64,000 nucleotides of DNA from Shewanella basaltis (GTDB lineage: Bacteria; Pseudomonadota; Gammaproteobacteria; Enterobacterales; Shewanellaceae). The stretch covers positions 228,992 to 292,991 of the forward strand of contig NZ_JAKILA010000003.1 in NCBI RefSeq assembly GCF_023283885.1, given 5' to 3'. Below the pieces are notes generated by a model. The model ran no database searches, was not told the origin of the DNA, and was given only the letters and a program-made list of their open reading frames with translations. Position 1 is the first letter of the stretch. Every line of letters begins with the position of its first letter. Of the stretch, positions 36,385-45,421 are shown piece by piece. The translations under genes and the position numbers were made by a program.

Positions 36385-37830
36385 ATGATGACAATAACAA
36401 AAAAATTAACCGCAACGTACGATTTATCTGCCAAAGATGCTCATTCTAGTCAAGAAAACCTACTTCAAATATTCTTAATCGCTGGAGTAGCTACTATAGG
36501 TGGATTTCTATTTGGGTTTGACAGTGGGGTAATTAATGGCACGGTTGATGGCCTTAAATTGGCCTTTGACTCTGACAGCGTGGCAACAGGATTTAATGTT
36601 GCTAGTATGCTGTTAGGTTGTGCTTTGGGAGCATTTATTGCTGGTCGAAGTGCCGATATCTATGGCAGAAAAAGCATTTTAATTGTGACCGCAGTACTAT
36701 TTATCATTAGTGCTTTGGGTTCTGGAATAGCCACATCATCATGGGAGTTTGTTTTTTACCGATTATTAGGTGGTTTAGCTGTTGGCGCTGCATCGGTACT
36801 CACACCAGCTTACATCAGTGAAATCGCCCCAGCTCGTTTACGAGGAATGTTATCGTCTATTCAGCAAGTTGCGATTATTTCTGGTTTATTTATCTCATTT
36901 CTAAGTAACTATACATTAGTTAAATTCTCTGGTTCATCATCAGCAGAATTTTGGTTAAATATTGAAACATGGCGTTGGATGTTTTGGGTTGAACTAATTC
37001 CTGCAATATTATTCTTAGTTACGTTATTTTTAATTCCTGAAAGTCCGCGTTATTTGGCGATTAAAAATAACGAAAAAGGGGGCATAGCTGTATTAACAAG
37101 ATTGATTGGATCGCACAAAGCTCAGTCACTTTGGCAAGACATTAGATTATCTTTAGACGCGGAACATCAACCTAAATTATCTGATGTATTACAGCCTAAT
37201 ACTAAAAAGTTGAAACCGATAATATGGGTAGGTATCGGACTAGCTGTTTTACAGCAATTAGTTGGTATCAATGTGGTCTTTTACTACGGAGCGGTATTGT
37301 GGCAAGCAGTCGGATTTTCTGAAACTGACTCACTTTTGATTAATATAATCAGTGGTGGTGTGAGTATACTTGCATGCGTCATTACCTTGTTTTTAATAGA
37401 TAAAATTGGACGTAAACCTTTTCTGTTAGTCGGGTCTTTAGGCATGTGTTTCTCCTTGATTGGTTTAGTGGTGTCTTTTGCAAACGGAACAGTTGATGCG
37501 CAAGGACAATTGCAACTCGCAGAGTGGGGATTTTTAGCATTAGTTAATGCTAATTTATACGTGTTCTTTTTTAACTTATCATGGGGCCCGGTAATGTGGG
37601 TTATGTTGGGTGAAATGTTCCCTAATCAAATTAGGGGATCGGGTCTAGCCATTGCTGGTCTATCTCAATGGATAGCTAACTTTGTTATCACGATGACGTT
37701 CCCTCTATTACTAACCAGTATTGGATTAGCAATAACTTATTCTATTTACACTCTTTTTTCCTTTATCTCAATCATCTTCGTATTATGGTTTGTGGTTGAA
37801 ACTAAAGGTAAACAACTCGAAAGCATGTAG
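36385..37830 (+). CDS. MFS sugar:H+ symporter (XylE/GLUT type)
   Basis: 481 residues, about 12 membrane helices. Sugar-porter signatures are present: GGFLFGFDSGVINGT in helix 1, GRSADIYGRKS between helices 2 and 3, PAYISEIAPARLRGMLSSIQ, PESPRYLAIKN in the central loop, QQLVGINVVFYYGA in helix 7, DKIGRKPF and VETKGKQLE at the end. It imports a monosaccharide, most likely D-xylose or glucose released by the GH3 enzyme encoded 18 bp upstream in the same operon. CAGGGAA precedes the paired ATG codons. Confidence 0.93.
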   Translation: MMTITKKLTATYDLSAKDAHSSQENLLQIFLIAGVATIGGFLFGFDSGVINGTVDGLKLAFDSDSVATGFNVASMLLGCALGAFIAGRSADIYGRKSILIVTAVLFIISALGSGIATSSWEFVFYRLLGGLAVGAASVLTPAYISEIAPARLRGMLSSIQQVAIISGLFISFLSNYTLVKFSGSSSAEFWLNIETWRWMFWVELIPAILFLVTLFLIPESPRYLAIKNNEKGGIAVLTRLIGSHKAQSLWQDIRLSLDAEHQPKLSDVLQPNTKKLKPIIWVGIGLAVLQQLVGINVVFYYGAVLWQAVGFSETDSLLINIISGGVSILACVITLFLIDKIGRKPFLLVGSLGMCFSLIGLVVSFANGTVDAQGQLQLAEWGFLALVNANLYVFFFNLSWGPVMWVMLGEMFPNQIRGSGLAIAGLSQWIANFVITMTFPLLLTSIGLAITYSIYTLFSFISIIFVLWFVVETKGKQLESM

Positions 37831-38276
37831 AGTTTTACAATTAACTTTGGTTAAATAGTAAGCATGATGGCCACAACTATAACGATGTGGCTATCAATTT
37901 CACTAATGTAACCTAAGACGCCAAAACAAAGTTCAGGTATGCTATTGGATTAAGTATTGCTCTTTATAACTTTCCATAATACTTCAAACGTTATTCATTT
38001 AGGATGTGTATGAAAGGTAATTAACAAATCTCGTTCCTTAAAATATTATTGCTAATAAATCAAGCAGTTTTATTAAATATTGTGAATAATTACAGGCTAT
38101 AACGAAAGAAAATAATTCTAAACTAGCTTGAAGTATCAATTGAAGCGAGCATAAATGTTGATTATGCTTTATAAAATATTGATTAACCAGCAGATAGATA
38201 CTCATTGCTCATTGATAATTTTATCTAGTCATTTTTAAACTTTGTGAGCTCTTAAATAACAGTAATAATTTTTTCG
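37831..38276. other. Intergenic region at the right end of the island
   Basis: No gene is visible. GCCACA (37870) / TGTGGC (37886) forms a short hairpin after the MFS gene without a T run. The remainder is AT-rich and featureless up to the start of the right direct repeat. Confidence 0.4.
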
Positions 38277-38614
38277 TTGAAATCCAGGGTAGGTTCAAAG
38301 CGAATTTGGTAGTTGTAATAACGAATAGTGTAAATGAATGGGTTAACTAATGAGCTTGTTTGAATAAGTTAACTAAAAATATCAAGAAAATTGTATTTAG
38401 GCACAACCGAAATAATAAAGAAAAGGTGTAAGTTATTGATATAAAACAAGAAATGGTACACCCGAGTGGACTCGAACCACCGACCCCTACCATGTCAAGG
38501 TAGTGCTCTAACCAACTGAGCTACGGGTGTATTGTTTGAATTTCAATGTTTAGACTCTTTGAAAAGAGTGGTACACCCGAGTGGACTCGAACCACCGACC
38601 CCTACCATGTCAAG
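38277..38614. repeat. Right direct repeat of the island
   Basis: Counterpart of 1453-1858: the same ~170-bp lead (GGGTTAACTAATGAGCTTG and neighbours), one tRNA-Val, the identical spacer and the 3' half of the next tRNA-Val, which here continues as an intact gene. A TTTAGGCAC box at 38396 is conserved. Recombination between the two repeats would remove the intervening ~36.8 kb. Confidence 0.8.
38454..38530 (-). tRNA. tRNA-Val (GAC)
   Basis: Complete 77-nt cloverleaf with anticodon GAC in CTACC-TTGACAT-GGTAG, T loop TTCGAGT and encoded CCA; identical to 1698-1774. Last gene of the array read from the promoter at 38849. Confidence 0.95.
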
Positions 38615-38645
38615 GTAGTGCTCTAACCAACTGAGCTACGGGTGT
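38569..38645 (-). tRNA. tRNA-Val (GAC), second copy
   Basis: Identical to the copy at 38454, separated by a 38-bp spacer. Its 3' half is the part also found truncated at 1813-1858. Confidence 0.95.
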
Positions 38646-38693
38646 ATTGTTTACTTTTAACAAAATCTAACTGTTTAGACTCTGTCAGAAGAG

Positions 38694-38801
38694 TGGTATA
38701 CCCGAGTGGACTGCTTTCTACATCGAGAATACGGGCCCCTACCACAGCTTTTAAAATGAGTAGGTAGTGCTACTCTTTTTTACCAACTGAGCTACGGGTG
38801 T
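38694..38801 (-). pseudogene. Aberrant tRNA-Val-like gene with expanded loops
   Basis: 108 nt. The 5' acceptor strand ACACCCG, the start of the D arm (TAGCTCAGTTGG), both anticodon-stem strands (CTACC, GGTAG), the 3' T-stem strand (CCACT) and CGGGTATACCA are those of tRNA-Val. All three loops differ: the D loop gains AAAAAAGAGT, the 7-nt anticodon loop becomes ~19 nt with no GAC, and the T loop plus 5' T-stem are replaced by ~25 nt. The D and anticodon inserts are complementary and form GAGTAG-CACTAC-CTACTC, a hairpin (38758-38775). It cannot be a normal tRNA. It is the first unit after the promoter. Confidence 0.8.
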
Positions 38802-38848
38802 ATTGCTTTTTAACAACACAAATTATGTTTTGCTTCAAAGCGGTCGCT

Positions 38849-38878
38849 ATATTAAGTGGGATAGCCTACCGCTTGCAA
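38849..38878 (-). promoter_or_regulatory. Promoter of the tRNA-Val array
   Basis: Minus strand: TTGCAA (-35) and TAATAT (-10) separated by 18 bp, followed by the GC-rich discriminator AGCGACCGC typical of stringently controlled stable-RNA promoters. It lies 48 bp upstream of the aberrant tRNA-like unit. Confidence 0.65.
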
Positions 38879-38977
38879 GTAAAAAAATCATTTTTATGAC
38901 TAAATGGTGATTTGCTGTGCAACTTGATTCAAGCTTAAGCAATGAAACAGCGTAAACCTTAAAATAAGTAGTTCACA

Positions 38978-40339
38978 TTAGCCAATTTGTTGAAACTCAT
39001 ATCCTTTCTTTTGGATATACTTTAACCTTATTGCAAATAGTATTGCCGCTACAGTTAATCCTGCAATTAAGCCAATCCAAAATCCATGTGCACCAATAGG
39101 CTCGATAATGAAGTGGGTATAGCCTAAAACATATCCTGTTGTCATACCAACAAACCAATACGAAAAGAGAGTGATATAAAATGCGCTGCGGGTGTCTTTA
39201 TAACCCCTTAAAGCGCCTGCTGCGACAACTTGTACTGAATCTGATATTTGATAAAAAGCCGCTAACATCATTAGGCTGCCAGCTAATGCGACTACTTCTG
39301 GATTATCATTATATAACATGGCAATTTCATGCCTAAAGGTGACAGTTAAAATAGCCGTACAAACTGCCAATGCTAATGATAAGCCTAAACCGACTTTTGC
39401 AACTAGGGCGGCGATTTCTGGTTGTTCTCGACCAAGGTAATACCCAATTCTTATTGAAACCGCAATACCAATTGATAATGGCAACATAAATACAATTGAT
39501 GAAAAGTTTAGCGCTATTTGATGGCTGGCCACAACATTAGAGCCCAATGGCGCAAGGAATAATGCAATCACCGCAAACAAGCTAACTTCAAAAAATAAAG
39601 CCATCGCGATAGGCATCCCAAGCTTTGTCATAGACCACATGTTAGCTAAATGAGGGCGGTAAAAATGTTTAAAAGGCTCAAGTTCTTTAAATGTGTTATC
39701 AACTAACATATAAATTACCATCGCGGCTAACATGGCCCAAAACACCAACGCTGTAGCCACACCACATCCAGCACCACCCATAGCCGGTATACCAAAGCCA
39801 CCGTATATAAAAATGTAGTTTGCCGGTATATTTACAGCTAAACCAATGAATCCAATTACCATTGTTGGCATAGTATAAGAGATCCCTTCGCTGCAACCTC
39901 TTAATACCTGGTATAAAACAAACGCTGGAGCGCCCCATAAAATGGCATCGATGTATCCCACCGTTAATGCATGAAGCTGCGGTTCTAGGTTCATTAAATC
40001 GAGTAAATAGGTTGAAGATGCGAGAAAGATCATCACTCCTATTGCCCCTATTATGGCAATATAACCTGCCTGGAAAATGAGTGAAGGAATAACACCTTGA
40101 TTATTAGCGCCATGGTGTTGAGAAAACACAGGCGTAAAAGACATTAATAAGCCTTGCACAAATAAAATAGCAGGCAACCATAAACTTGTGCCTACAGCAA
40201 CCGCAGCCATGTCTACGGCGCTAACTCGGCCCGCCATGACAGTGTCAATAAATCCCATCATGGTTTGCGTTACTTGGGCAATAAGTACCGGAAGCGCTAA
40301 TTTAATTAAGCGCTGAATTTGAAAACCTGTATTATTCAT
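38978..40339 (-). CDS. norM: MATE-family multidrug/Na+ antiporter NorM
   Basis: 453 residues from the ATG at 40339 (a TTG one codon earlier is open). Twelve membrane helices; the N-terminal signature ALPVLIAQVTQTMMGFIDTV and MAGRVSAVDMAAVAVG are those of the NorM branch of MATE exporters, which use Na+ or H+ to expel cationic drugs. It is divergent from ribE with 29 bp between start codons, the same arrangement as mdtK/ribC in E. coli, which supports this being core chromosome beyond the island. Confidence 0.93.
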   Translation of the reverse strand: MNNTGFQIQRLIKLALPVLIAQVTQTMMGFIDTVMAGRVSAVDMAAVAVGTSLWLPAILFVQGLLMSFTPVFSQHHGANNQGVIPSLIFQAGYIAIIGAIGVMIFLASSTYLLDLMNLEPQLHALTVGYIDAILWGAPAFVLYQVLRGCSEGISYTMPTMVIGFIGLAVNIPANYIFIYGGFGIPAMGGAGCGVATALVFWAMLAAMVIYMLVDNTFKELEPFKHFYRPHLANMWSMTKLGMPIAMALFFEVSLFAVIALFLAPLGSNVVASHQIALNFSSIVFMLPLSIGIAVSIRIGYYLGREQPEIAALVAKVGLGLSLALAVCTAILTVTFRHEIAMLYNDNPEVVALAGSLMMLAAFYQISDSVQVVAAGALRGYKDTRSAFYITLFSYWFVGMTTGYVLGYTHFIIEPIGAHGFWIGLIAGLTVAAILFAIRLKYIQKKGYEFQQIG

Positions 40340-40368
40340 CAAAAAGCCTATTACGGAACGAAAGAAAT

Positions 40369-40989
40369 ATGTTTACTGGTATAGTTCAAGCCACTTGTGA
40401 GGTGGTATCAATTCAACAAGCAGCAGGCCTAAAAACCTTTGAAGTCGCAATGACACCAGAGTTAACAAAGGGATTAGTAACAGGTGCAAGCGTAGCCAAT
40501 AATGGTGTTTGTCTTACGGTAACCAAGATACTAAATGATAAGGTTTTTTTTGATGTAATGGAAGAAACATTAACGCTGACAAATTTAGGGCAAACGCAGG
40601 TGGGCGATAACGTAAATATAGAGCGCTCACTGACATTTGGAACCGAAATCGGTGGTCATATTTTGTCTGGGCATATTCACACGCAGGCTCAAATCAAATC
40701 GATAAGTAATACCGCTGAGCATTACAATATTGAGATAGCAATAGCGCCTAAGTGGATGAACTACATTTTTTACAAAGGGTTTATTGGTATTAATGGTTGT
40801 AGTTTAACTGTAGGCCAGGTGAGCGATACAGGATTTATGTTGCATCTCATACCAGAGACACTCAAATTAACTAACTTAAGTCAGTTTAGTGTCGGCGATA
40901 ACGTCAATATTGAGATTGACAGTCAGACACAGGTAATAGTGGATACCGTTGAACGCATTTTAGCAAAAAAGCAGCTTACTGATAGATAA
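40369..40989 (+). CDS. ribE: Riboflavin synthase, alpha chain
   Basis: 206 residues in two homologous lumazine-binding barrels, starting MFTGIVQATCEVVSI and repeating VGDNVNIERSLTFGTEIGGH and KGFIGINGCSLTVGQV. It dismutates two 6,7-dimethyl-8-ribityllumazine molecules to riboflavin. SGHIH near residue 100 and the C-terminal VGDNVNIEIDSQTQ agree with the family. There is no room for an FMN riboswitch in the 29 bp to norM. Confidence 0.97.
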   Translation: MFTGIVQATCEVVSIQQAAGLKTFEVAMTPELTKGLVTGASVANNGVCLTVTKILNDKVFFDVMEETLTLTNLGQTQVGDNVNIERSLTFGTEIGGHILSGHIHTQAQIKSISNTAEHYNIEIAIAPKWMNYIFYKGFIGINGCSLTVGQVSDTGFMLHLIPETLKLTNLSQFSVGDNVNIEIDSQTQVIVDTVERILAKKQLTDR

Positions 40990-41000
40990 AGCGGTGCTAT

Positions 41001-41036
41001 GTGCTCACGCTATTGGCCTAAACATAGTGTGAGCAC
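41001..41036. terminator. Hairpin between ribE and the convergent CPXCG gene
   Basis: GTGCTCAC (41001-41008) and GTGAGCAC (41029-41036) are perfect 8-bp arms. No long T run follows, so it may be a weak or factor-assisted bidirectional terminator. Confidence 0.5.
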
Positions 41037-41050
41037 CTTAGAAAACAAAT

Positions 41051-41251
41051 TTAATAAATTTGTTCGTCATCAGAATCAACATGCAGTTCTATCATGCGGC
41101 GGTTATCGTCTAGGTGCATACGGATATGGATAGGGTTACAACAAATACGGCAATCATCGTAGTATTCCTGATCGCCAGCACTTGCATCGATAGTGATATG
41201 TTGATGATGACCGCAATGCGGGCAACAAATTGCGCGTGACAATAATCTCAT
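41051..41251 (-). CDS. CPXCG-motif small cysteine-rich protein
   Basis: 66 residues from the ATG at 41251, which has GGGAGG five bases ahead; the frame is open 10 codons further but without ribosome site. ICCPHCGHHQHITIDAS and DDCRICCNPIHIRMHLD give two pairs of cysteines expected to bind one zinc ion or iron. Members are short and conserved next to ribE or thrS in this order; function unknown. Confidence 0.85.
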   Translation of the reverse strand: MRLLSRAICCPHCGHHQHITIDASAGDQEYYDDCRICCNPIHIRMHLDDNRRMIELHVDSDDEQIY

Positions 41252-41723
41252 TGTATAGCCTCCCACGGTTGTCGTTAACATTATTATAGTGGGAATTTTT
41301 TATTGTGTTTTAATCGTGACCTTGATCTTTTGTGTTGAATTAAATTGAGTCTAGATTTATTCAATTTAGGTTTGTTTTGATAATTAATTTTAATTCAATG
41401 ACTTAAATGTTCTGGATGTTTCACTCAGGATGATTGGTTTGCTATCACTATAATCAGCGTTTGGTCCGCACTAACGATAAAGTCTTGTAAATTAGGTACA
41501 TTATTTTAGTCAGTCACATTGAGATCTGAACGTAAATTTTTTGGTTAAAAAATCAAATTAACTAAAACGGCGAAATATTACCGTTATTAACTTCACTGTG
41601 GTTGCGCCATAAACCGCTTATCACATAGAATACCAGCTTACGTTTTTGGGTAACTAAGACTCCTGTACTGTCTTGATTTCATTAACGTGTCTCTCGTTCC
41701 AAAAGAACATACATTATTACCAT
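41252..41723. other. Intergenic region and leader upstream of thrS
   Basis: No ORF. The left part holds the promoter of the CPXCG gene, the right part the thrS leader. A small hairpin GTTC-CAAAA-GAAC (41697-41709) precedes the anticodon-like arm at 41724, in the position where E. coli thrS has its second operator domain. Confidence 0.45.
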
Positions 41724-41744
41724 GTGGCCCTACGTGTGGGTCAC
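41724..41744 (+). promoter_or_regulatory. thrS translational operator: tRNA-Thr anticodon mimic
   Basis: GTGGCCC and GGGTCAC pair over 7 bp (one G-T) around the 7-nt loop TACGTGT, which shows CGT in the anticodon position. CGU is a threonine anticodon and is the element ThrRS recognises in the E. coli thrS leader. The hairpin ends 20 nt before the start codon and touches the ribosome-binding region, so ThrRS binding would block translation. Confidence 0.65.
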
Positions 41745-41763
41745 CACTGGACAAGGAAATTTC

Positions 41764-43692
41764 ATGCCTATTATTACATTGCCTGATGGTAGCAAACGTG
41801 AGTTTGCCAATCCTGTATCCACTCTTGATGTTGCATTAGACATTGGCCCAGGTTTAGCGAAAGCCTGTATTGCTGGTCGTGTTAACGGTGAGCTTAAAGA
41901 TGCAACAGACCTAATCACAGCAGATTCAGAGTTAGCTATCATTACGGCTAAAGACGACGAGGGTGTTGAAATCCTTCGCCATTCTTGTGCACATTTATTA
42001 GGTCACGCGATCAAACAAATGTGGCCTGAAACAAAAATGGCGATTGGCCCAGTTATCGACAACGGTTTTTATTACGACATCGATTTAGAACACAAATTAA
42101 CCCACGAAGATATCGAAGCGCTAGAAAAGCGCATGCTAGATTTAGCTAAAACGAACTATGATGTGGTTAAAAAAGTGGTTTCTTGGCAAGAGGCTCGCGA
42201 CACCTTTAGCGAGCGTGGCGAAGAATATAAAATGGCTATCTTAGATGAAAACATCAGTAAAGATGCCACTCCAGCGCTTTATCACCACGAAGAGTACATT
42301 GATATGTGCCGTGGTCCTCATGTGCCTAACATGCGTTTTTGCCAACATTTTAAGTTAATGAGTATTGCTGGTGCTTACTGGCGTGGTAACTCTGAAAACA
42401 AAATGCTACAGCGTATTTATGGTACTGCATGGGCAGACAAAAAAGCGCTTAAAACGCATTTAGTGCGTTTAGAAGAAGCGGCTAAACGCGACCATCGTAA
42501 AATTGGTAAGCAACTCGACTTGTATCACATGCAAGAAGAAGCGCCTGGCATGGTGTTTTGGCACAATGATGGTTGGAGTTTATTCCTAGAGCTTGAAAAG
42601 TTTATTCGTCAGAAGTTAGGCCAATATACTTACCAAGAAGTAAAAGGCCCATTAATGATGGATCGTTCTTTATGGGAGCGTTCAGGCCATTGGGATAAAT
42701 ACTCAGAAGCAATGTTCACAACAAACAGTGAAAGCCGTGAATACGCAATTAAACCGATGAACTGCCCAGGCCACGTACAGATTTTTAACCAAGGGTTGAA
42801 ATCATATCGTGACTTACCATTGCGTATGGCAGAGTTTGGTTGTTGCCACCGAAATGAACCATCGGGCTCTTTGCATGGCTTAATGCGTGTGCGTGGCTTT
42901 ACCCAAGATGATGCGCATATTTTCTGTACCGACGATCAGGTACAACAAGAGGTCAGTGCCTGTATTCAAATGGTATATGACACATACGCCACATTTGGTT
43001 TTGAAAACATTGTGGTTAAATTATCAACTCGTCCAGAAAAACGAATTGGTGATGACGCCATGTGGGACCGCGCAGAAGAAGCGCTTAAGCAAGCATTAGC
43101 CGCAAATAATATCGAATTTGAGATATTACCAGGCGAAGGTGCGTTTTATGGCCCAAAAATCGAATTTACCTTACATGATTGTTTAGATCGTGCATGGCAA
43201 TGTGGTACAGTACAGCTCGATTACGCATTACCAACTCGTTTAGGGGCAACATATGTCGCAGAAGACAATAGCCGCCAAACGCCGGTAATGATCCATCGTG
43301 CTATTTTAGGCTCGTTAGAACGTTTCTTAGGTATCTTGATAGAAGAATACGCAGGTAAATTCCCAACATGGCTTGCTCCAATGCAAGTTGTTGTAATGAA
43401 TATTACCGATAAACAAGCTGATTATGTTGAAGAAATCGTTAAATTCTTCAAAGAACAGGGTATTCGAGCATCTTTTGACTTGAGGAATGAGAAAATAGGC
43501 TTTAAAATACGCGAACACACACTAAGACGTGTGCCTTATTTGTTGGTCGTTGGTGATCAAGAAATGGAAAATAAGGAAGTCGCGGTGCGTACACGTGACG
43601 GTATTGATTTAGGCAAGTTAAAATTAGAAGATTTTGCCTCTAAGATACGTCAACAAATTTCGCTCCGTAGTCTCAAATTGTTGGAGGAATAG
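41764..43692 (+). CDS. thrS: Threonyl-tRNA synthetase
   Basis: 642 residues from the ATG at 41764 (AAGGAAA ahead), the same length as E. coli ThrRS; the frame opens 14 codons earlier but that part contains the operator hairpin. TGS domain ([14 protein letters not shown]), editing domain with [16 protein letters not shown] and the zinc-like [10 protein letters not shown], class II catalytic core with NCPGHVQIF (zinc Cys), [20 protein letters not shown] and [20 protein letters not shown], then the anticodon-binding domain. Its stop TAG overlaps the infC ribosome site. Confidence 0.98.
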   Translation: MPIITLPDGSKREFANPVSTLDVALDIGPGLAKACIAGRVNGELKDATDLITADSELAIITAKDDEGVEILRHSCAHLLGHAIKQMWPETKMAIGPVIDNGFYYDIDLEHKLTHEDIEALEKRMLDLAKTNYDVVKKVVSWQEARDTFSERGEEYKMAILDENISKDATPALYHHEEYIDMCRGPHVPNMRFCQHFKLMSIAGAYWRGNSENKMLQRIYGTAWADKKALKTHLVRLEEAAKRDHRKIGKQLDLYHMQEEAPGMVFWHNDGWSLFLELEKFIRQKLGQYTYQEVKGPLMMDRSLWERSGHWDKYSEAMFTTNSESREYAIKPMNCPGHVQIFNQGLKSYRDLPLRMAEFGCCHRNEPSGSLHGLMRVRGFTQDDAHIFCTDDQVQQEVSACIQMVYDTYATFGFENIVVKLSTRPEKRIGDDAMWDRAEEALKQALAANNIEFEILPGEGAFYGPKIEFTLHDCLDRAWQCGTVQLDYALPTRLGATYVAEDNSRQTPVMIHRAILGSLERFLGILIEEYAGKFPTWLAPMQVVVMNITDKQADYVEEIVKFFKEQGIRASFDLRNEKIGFKIREHTLRRVPYLLVVGDQEMENKEVAVRTRDGIDLGKLKLEDFASKIRQQISLRSLKLLEE

Positions 43693-43695
43693 GTC

Positions 43696-44238
43696 ATAAA
43701 GATCAAAAGAACAGCAGGGCGACAGCCAGCCCCTAATAGAATCAATGAAGAAATCACTGGTGTTCCTGAAGTCCGTTTATCGGATTTAGAAGGTGAATCA
43801 ATTGGTATCGTTAGCATTAAAGAAGCTCAGAGTATTGCAGATGAAGCAGGTGTCGATCTTGTAGAGATTAGCCCTAATGCTGAGCCTCCTGTCTGTCGCA
43901 TAATGGACTACGGTAAGTTCCTTTTTGATAAAGCTAAGGCTCAAAAGGAACAAAAAAAGAAGCAGAAACAGGTCCAGGTTAAGGAAATTAAATTCCGTCC
44001 AGGCACTGATGAAAACGACTATCAGGTAAAACTACGCAACCTGATTCGTTTTCTAGAAGATGGGGACAAAGCGAAAATTACGCTGCGTTTCCGTGGTCGC
44101 GAAATGGCACACCAAAACTTAGGTATGGATCTTTTGAACCGTATCAAAGGTGATTTGGAAGAGTATGCGGTTGTCGAATCTTTCCCGAAAATGGAAGGTC
44201 GTCAAGCAATTATGGTGCTAGCACCTAAAAAGAAATAG
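43696..44238 (+). CDS. infC: Translation initiation factor IF-3 (ATA start)
   Basis: 180 residues, exactly the E. coli length, if the start is ATA at 43696: the frame reads [20 protein letters not shown] and an in-frame stop (TAG, the end of thrS) lies at 43690-43692, so no ATG, GTG or TTG is possible at the 5' end. GGAGG lies 8 nt before. The first ATG (43903) would remove the N-terminal domain. IF-3 represses its own mRNA by rejecting non-standard start codons; E. coli uses ATT. It binds the 30S subunit and controls start-codon choice. Domains: N-terminal [19 protein letters not shown], linker, C-terminal [17 protein letters not shown]. Confidence 0.93.
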   Translation: MKIKRTAGRQPAPNRINEEITGVPEVRLSDLEGESIGIVSIKEAQSIADEAGVDLVEISPNAEPPVCRIMDYGKFLFDKAKAQKEQKKKQKQVQVKEIKFRPGTDENDYQVKLRNLIRFLEDGDKAKITLRFRGREMAHQNLGMDLLNRIKGDLEEYAVVESFPKMEGRQAIMVLAPKKK

Positions 44239-44254
44239 TAGGGCAACCTAAAGT

Positions 44255-44280
44255 AGCAAAAGTCTCTTGAGGCTTTTGCT
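44255..44280 (+). promoter_or_regulatory. Hairpin in the infC-rpmI spacer (possible L20 control site)
   Basis: AGCAAAAG and CTTTTGCT form a perfect 8-bp stem 41 nt before the rpmI start. In this operon ribosomal protein L20 represses rpmI-rplT by binding RNA in this region; whether this stem is part of the binding site is inferred. No U run follows, so it is not a terminator. Confidence 0.5.
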
Positions 44281-44320
44281 CGCCTTACGTTTATTAACGT
44301 CCCAATGCGGAGTTTTAGAA

Positions 44321-44515
44321 ATGCCTAAAATGAAAACAGACAAGGGTGTACAAAAGCGTTTTAAGAAAACCGCTAATGGTTTCAAGCGCAAACAAGCACA
44401 CTTACGTCATATTTTGACCAAGAAGAGCACTAAGCGTAAGCGTCACTTACGTGCTAAATGTTTAGTTGCTAAGTCTGATGTGCCAGCAATTGCACGTCAA
44501 CTACCATACGCTTAA
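44321..44515 (+). CDS. rpmI: Ribosomal protein L35
   Basis: 64 residues, basic: [20 protein letters not shown], then [20 protein letters not shown], which is the conserved L35 core. GGAG precedes the ATG at 44321; an earlier in-frame start has none. Large-subunit protein, co-transcribed with infC and rplT. Confidence 0.97.
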   Translation: MPKMKTDKGVQKRFKKTANGFKRKQAHLRHILTKKSTKRKRHLRAKCLVAKSDVPAIARQLPYA

Positions 44516-44533
44516 TTAAAGGAGATATGAACA

Positions 44534-44893
44534 ATGCCTAGAGTTAAGCGTGGTGTAACCGCTCGTGCTCGTCACAAGAAAGTACTTAAATTAGCTAAAG
44601 GTTATTATGGCGCTCGTAGCCGTACTTACCGCGTTGCTGTACAAGCAGTAACTAAAGCTGGTCAATATGCTTACCGTGACCGTCGTCAGAAAAAACGTCA
44701 ATTCCGTCAATTATGGATTGCACGTATTAATGCGGCTTCTCGTCAAAATGGTCTGTCTTACAGCCGTTTCATTAACGGTTTGAAAAAGGCGTCTATCGAA
44801 ATCGATCGTAAGATTTTGGCTGACATCGCTGTTTTCGACAAAGTTGTATTTGCAACATTAGTTGAAAAAGCAAAAGAAGCATTAACTAAGTAA
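44534..44893 (+). CDS. rplT: Ribosomal protein L20
   Basis: 119 residues: [60 protein letters not shown]. It binds 23S rRNA early in 50S assembly and is the usual repressor of this operon. 18 bp after rpmI with AAAGGAG ahead; a terminator follows at 44911. Confidence 0.98.
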   Translation: MPRVKRGVTARARHKKVLKLAKGYYGARSRTYRVAVQAVTKAGQYAYRDRRQKKRQFRQLWIARINAASRQNGLSYSRFINGLKKASIEIDRKILADIAVFDKVVFATLVEKAKEALTK

Positions 44894-44910
44894 TGAGTTA
44901 ATCGCTTTGG

Positions 44911-44939
44911 AAAAAGGAACCTTCGGGTTCCTTTTTTTA
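44911..44939 (+). terminator. Terminator of the thrS-infC-rpmI-rplT operon
   Basis: AAAAAGGAACC-TTCG-GGTTCCTTTTTTT: 7-bp GC-containing stem with a stable TTCG loop and a T tract. Confidence 0.95.
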
Positions 44940-45421
44940 TGGTTAACATAGCGACACGAAAAACAATCAGCCAAAGCAGATAATCTGTTGTTATAAATGA
45001 CACTGAGGTTCTTTCCAGGCGTTTTTGATTATCCTTAATCCATTCATGCAATAGAGTTTGGGCTCATTGTTTAAATAATAGTGATTCAAGGTATTAGTCG
45101 TAACGGCATAATCAATAAAACCGGCATTATACGGTATCAAATCAGTTGGTAGAATAACGAAGGTTCTGGCGGCGAGGATTGAATGAGTTGCGGTCCTAGC
45201 ACACATTTTATTCAATACTATATTCAGACTTCACACATTTGTTTTTAACCAAAATAATGGCATAACAACAGACAATTTCATTGATGTAATCTCATTTTTT
45301 TTCAAAAAAATTATTGATTATGTAATTTTATCTCAACAATCAAAAAACTCACTACTCAGCTTGTCGATACAATGGTATAACTAAGCCAAATATGTCTCTT
45401 CCATCACTTAGGATAGTTGTA
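44940..45421. other. Intergenic region between rplT and the aminotransferase
   Basis: A minus-strand frame at 44991-45215 (AARTFVILPTDLIPYNAGFI and following) looks protein-like in composition but has no ribosome site, no known relative to me and runs into the rplT terminator side; it could be a relic. The right part is AT-rich and should hold the aminotransferase promoter. Confidence 0.35.

Noticed and set aside
40340..40368. FMN riboswitch expected before ribE
   Set aside because: Only 29 bp separate the divergent norM and ribE starts, far too short for the element.
44991..45215. Minus-strand 74-residue ORF between rplT and the aminotransferase
   Set aside because: No ribosome site and no recognisable family; kept only as a possible relic within the intergenic entry.
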